Both the position numbers and the translations under genes were made by a program. From NCBI RefSeq assembly GCF_020217005.1, contig NZ_JAIWOI010000114.1:1-10000 (forward strand): a DNA stretch of 10,000 nt, given 5' to 3'. Positions 7,544 to 10,000 of this stretch are shown one piece after another. The notes beneath the pieces are model-generated. The model searched no databases. It was not told the DNA's origin and saw only the letters and a list, made by a program, of their open reading frames with translations. Every line of letters starts with the position of its first letter. Position 1 is the stretch's first letter. The stretch comes from Rheinheimera sp. (GTDB lineage: Bacteria > Pseudomonadota > Gammaproteobacteria > Enterobacterales > Alteromonadaceae).

Positions 7544-10000
7544 CTACTGGTTATTTGGGTCATATTCATCCAACCTGTACTGCCTGAAGGCCAATTTGTA
7601 TTTGGGGCTAAAAAATTTACTCCACCCCAGCAAAAGTTTGTCACCCGCCAGTTCCATAGTTAAGTTGGAAGTAAACCCAAACCCAGTGAACACATGAGCA
7701 CCTGCTGTGCCGGAACTATATTCAAAGTTAGGATCCCAGCGTCCGGGGGCACTGCCGGAGCCATCCAGCAATACCCGGCCAATCCAGGCATTAGCCCCAT
7801 AAGTTCCGGCCATCAACAAACGACCAGCCCCATCGAGTAGAATTTGTTTAATCACTAAATCTATAGCGACAGAATTACTGAAGCTGCTATAAAGCCGGGG
7901 CTGGGCCGAATTAAAAGAAGTATCGGCCAGACCATCGGGTTCCAAACGGTACAGATAATACGAATCGTCGCCTTCAAAACCTTGTGACATAGCAAAGATC
8001 AAATGCCCTGTACTATCAAAAGCAAAACTATTCATTTTCTCGTAATAAACCGAATTAGCATTGAGATTGATCAAGCTGTAACCAAGGCCTGCAGTGCCAA
8101 ATGCATGTGATGGGCTATTGTTGCTATTCATCAGCACCCCATCGTCTGTATAGCGGGCAACAAAAAGCTGAGGATCGGAGGCGAGTTTATATTGCCCCGC
8201 TATGACTATATTGTCGTCCGGGTCGAGTTCCATAATGTCGAGATTTTCCGCTGTAGTACTGCTGTCATCTAAGGCGCTGAAGAGCGCAAAACCAGCATTA
8301 CCAAAACTGCTGTCTACAGTTCCGTCCGTATTTAACCGGAGTAAGCTAATATCAACGTTATTTGGGCTACTGAAGCGGTATTCAGCGCCCACCAACAACT
8401 GACCCGCTGAGGTTAAGCGCAATTGAACCGCTGCTGATTGATCATAAGTTCCCAATGCCGCAGGGGTGAGTTCGAGCACACCTGTGGCAAAAGTTGGATC
8501 CAGATCACCATGCTGATCCAGTCTGAGCGAGTAGCCAATTTCATGATCAGAACTGTCAACTCCGTAGCCTGCGACATAGATTTTGTTATCCGCCGCCTCA
8601 AGTACAGCCTTGATCGTCATTTCGCTCAATTGCTCATCTCTGAGCAGCACAACACCGTGATTACCAAATGTCTGATCTAATGCACCGTCCTCAGCCAAAC
8701 GACCAATGAAGCCTTGCTGATAACTCCCATTCACAAAGGAATAACTGTAACCATAAAACAATGTTTTATCGGTTTGGTCGTTGAGGATTAACCTTTGTGT
8801 GCCCTGCAAAACGTCAGTGCCAAAACCAGCGTTAAACCAGCGTTGGCCATCCGCCGAAAAACTTGTGGTAGCGCTAAGATTAAAAGACTGATACTTGCCG
8901 ACCCAATTAAATGCGACATCGCTGACATCGCCATAAGCAGGATCCTTCATTTGTGCCAAAAGCCATAAATCAGCACCAGCACTGACCAGTTCGACAGCTG
9001 TTAGCTCTCCGTCAAAAGACAAAGGTTGATCAGTTTCAAAGGCACCGCTGAGACTATACTTACTTAACGAAAGCATATCCTCTGCAGCTGATGTGGTGGC
9101 CGTGAAAACGTAGAATCCAGAGGCGTCGTAACTAACCGCTTTATAAGACAAAGGCTTGTCATTGTCTCCATTCACCTGGAAAAAACCACCATTGCCAAAA
9201 GTTGAATCCACCAGCCCATTGCTGTCCAGTTTGAAGAATAGCCCATCCGGACTGCCAGGATTCGCTCCATCAGTCAGGCTGCCTACGACATAAAGATAGT
9301 CGTCATAAAGTACGGCATCGTATGGGATCGAGCTTTGAAGACCAAAATCATATTCATAGTAGCCTGGTCCAAAGCCAGGATCGTCCTTGGTGAAATCTGA
9401 AAAAAACCTTGCCACTACTATATGTCCATTAGCTGATTGGCCTATGCCGTAGTATTTATTACTACTGTCCTGCAGCACCTGGTCAAACTGCTCAATAGCT
9501 GCAACGTTGCTAATCCAGCCGTTTTGGTACCCAGAGTCAGCAAACTCCAGCAAAAAGCCTTCATTGCCATTTCTAACCCCGGATACTACATAATGTCCAA
9601 GATGATTCTGAATCAGGTCTGTGGCCTGAGCATCTCCACCACAGGGTGTCGCCTCGCATAACACGTAACCAGTGCCATTACCAAAAGTTGGATCCAATAC
9701 GCCTGAACTGCTTAGTCTGAACAGAACAAATCCTGAACCGCTGTTGTCACTGTAATTTGCCAGTACCACTAACTGATTGCCGCTGGTCAGTACAGCAGCC
9801 ACAGCATCTTCTGTGGTATTGGACAATATACGGTTTCTGAACAGGCCATCATCAGCATAAGTTGTATCTATCGAACCATCAGCTTTCAGGCGGACCACAA
9901 ACAACTCTCTATCTGCTGTCGAGTGCACTGTGCCAAGGATCAAACTCTTACCATCACTAAGGGGAATGACTGATACAGGATTGTTGTACTCGCCACTGAG
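7544..10000 (-). CDS. Delta-60 repeat protein, probably exported beta-propeller-like (5' partial)
   Basis: The frame is open from base 10000 to a TAG at 7544-7546, so 818 C-terminal residues are visible and the true start lies outside the window. A TTG at 9941-9943 is not a credible start: 19 in-frame codons before it encode the front half of another repeat (VSVIPLSDGK). About 13 tandem units of roughly 60 residues carry the delta-60 (TIGR02608-type) signature 'DG.lD.tFG..G'. Counting the TTG codon as residue 1, clear copies are near 22, 81, 242, 419, 478, 540, 601 and 669; degenerate ones near 139, 185, 299, 365 and 727. Each unit has 'G..lv.G' and 'f.l.RL' strands, fitting a beta-propeller-like fold. 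Asp, Ser, Gly and aromatic richness and a Cys pair (96, 101) suggest an exported protein; its signal peptide would be outside. No C-terminal anchor is visible. It ends 9 bases before the MBL gene. Molecular function unknown. Confidence 0.85.
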   Translation of the reverse strand, partial: LSGEYNNPVSVIPLSDGKSLILGTVHSTADRELFVVRLKADGSIDTTYADDGLFRNRILSNTTEDAVAAVLTSGNQLVVLANYSDNSGSGFVLFRLSSSGVLDPTFGNGTGYVLCEATPCGGDAQATDLIQNHLGHYVVSGVRNGNEGFLLEFADSGYQNGWISNVAAIEQFDQVLQDSSNKYYGIGQSANGHIVVARFFSDFTKDDPGFGPGYYEYDFGLQSSIPYDAVLYDDYLYVVGSLTDGANPGSPDGLFFKLDSNGLVDSTFGNGGFFQVNGDNDKPLSYKAVSYDASGFYVFTATTSAAEDMLSLSKYSLSGAFETDQPLSFDGELTAVELVSAGADLWLLAQMKDPAYGDVSDVAFNWVGKYQSFNLSATTSFSADGQRWFNAGFGTDVLQGTQRLILNDQTDKTLFYGYSYSFVNGSYQQGFIGRLAEDGALDQTFGNHGVVLLRDEQLSEMTIKAVLEAADNKIYVAGYGVDSSDHEIGYSLRLDQHGDLDPTFATGVLELTPAALGTYDQSAAVQLRLTSAGQLLVGAEYRFSSPNNVDISLLRLNTDGTVDSSFGNAGFALFSALDDSSTTAENLDIMELDPDDNIVIAGQYKLASDPQLFVARYTDDGVLMNSNNSPSHAFGTAGLGYSLINLNANSVYYEKMNSFAFDSTGHLIFAMSQGFEGDDSYYLYRLEPDGLADTSFNSAQPRLYSSFSNSVAIDLVIKQILLDGAGRLLMAGTYGANAWIGRVLLDGSGSAPGRWDPNFEYSSGTAGAHVFTGFGFTSNLTMELAGDKLLLGWSKFFSPKYKLAFRQYRLDEYDPNNQ
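7660..9940 (-). repeat. Tandem delta-60 protein repeats, about 180-bp period
   Basis: The repeat signature recurs at intervals of 46 to 68 residues (mostly 54 to 62), about 180 bases. DNA similarity between units has mostly decayed, but the core encoding 'DP/ST-FG' is still visible on the + strand as related words: CCAAAAGTTGGATCCAA near 9680, GCCAAAAGTTGAATCCACC near 9195, and GCAAAAGTTGGATCC near 8488. This fits old internal duplication rather than recent expansion. Confidence 0.8.

Noticed and set aside
9941..9943. TTG as the start of the delta-60 gene
   Set aside because: The frame stays open to the window edge, and the preceding codons encode part of a repeat unit, so the protein begins further upstream.

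Overview
The window looks like ordinary chromosomal DNA of a gammaproteobacterium, probably of the Alteromonadales/Chromatiaceae type (Rheinheimera, Alishewanella or Shewanella relatives). This rests on moderate GC, the YgdQ-type TerC protein, a HlyD-family plus DUF2955 pair, and a solitary SBP_bac_3-like periplasmic protein. The genus is inferred from protein style, not shown by a marker gene. Coding density is very high and no stretch longer than about 50 bases lacks a gene. I saw no tRNA, rRNA, CRISPR array, insertion sequence or phage gene.

Left edge (1-1183, + strand): the last 55 codons of a HlyD/EmrA-like membrane fusion protein, then a DUF2955/FUSC-like inner-membrane protein. Together they look like an AaeA/AaeB-style efflux pair. 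This block converges on the next one across a 34-base gap.

The rest (1218-10000, - strand) is one long co-directional run. In transcription order it holds: (1) a large delta-60 repeat protein whose N-terminus lies outside the window; (2) a metallo-beta-lactamase-fold hydrolase; (3) a CHASE2 sensor/class III adenylate cyclase; (4) a GAF/HD-GYP cyclic-di-GMP phosphodiesterase; (5) a secreted solute-binding-type protein; (6) a TerC-family membrane protein. Genes 1-4 are separated by 9 bases, a 10-base overlap and 12 bases, so they are almost certainly one transcript with translational coupling. Genes 5 and 6 follow after gaps of 47 and 46 bases without a convincing terminator and may be co-transcribed.

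Working model (inference): the CHASE2 domain, perhaps with the delta-60 protein and/or the solute-binding protein, senses something in the periplasm and drives cAMP synthesis. The GAF domain of the neighbouring HD-GYP protein is strikingly like the cyclic-nucleotide-binding GAF domains of mammalian PDEs and cyanobacterial CyaB cyclases. It could therefore pass that signal to c-di-GMP degradation. The MBL hydrolase, coupled to the cyclase, could act on a cyclic nucleotide or related phosphodiester. The catalytic residues of the cyclase, the HD-GYP domain and the MBL protein all appear intact.
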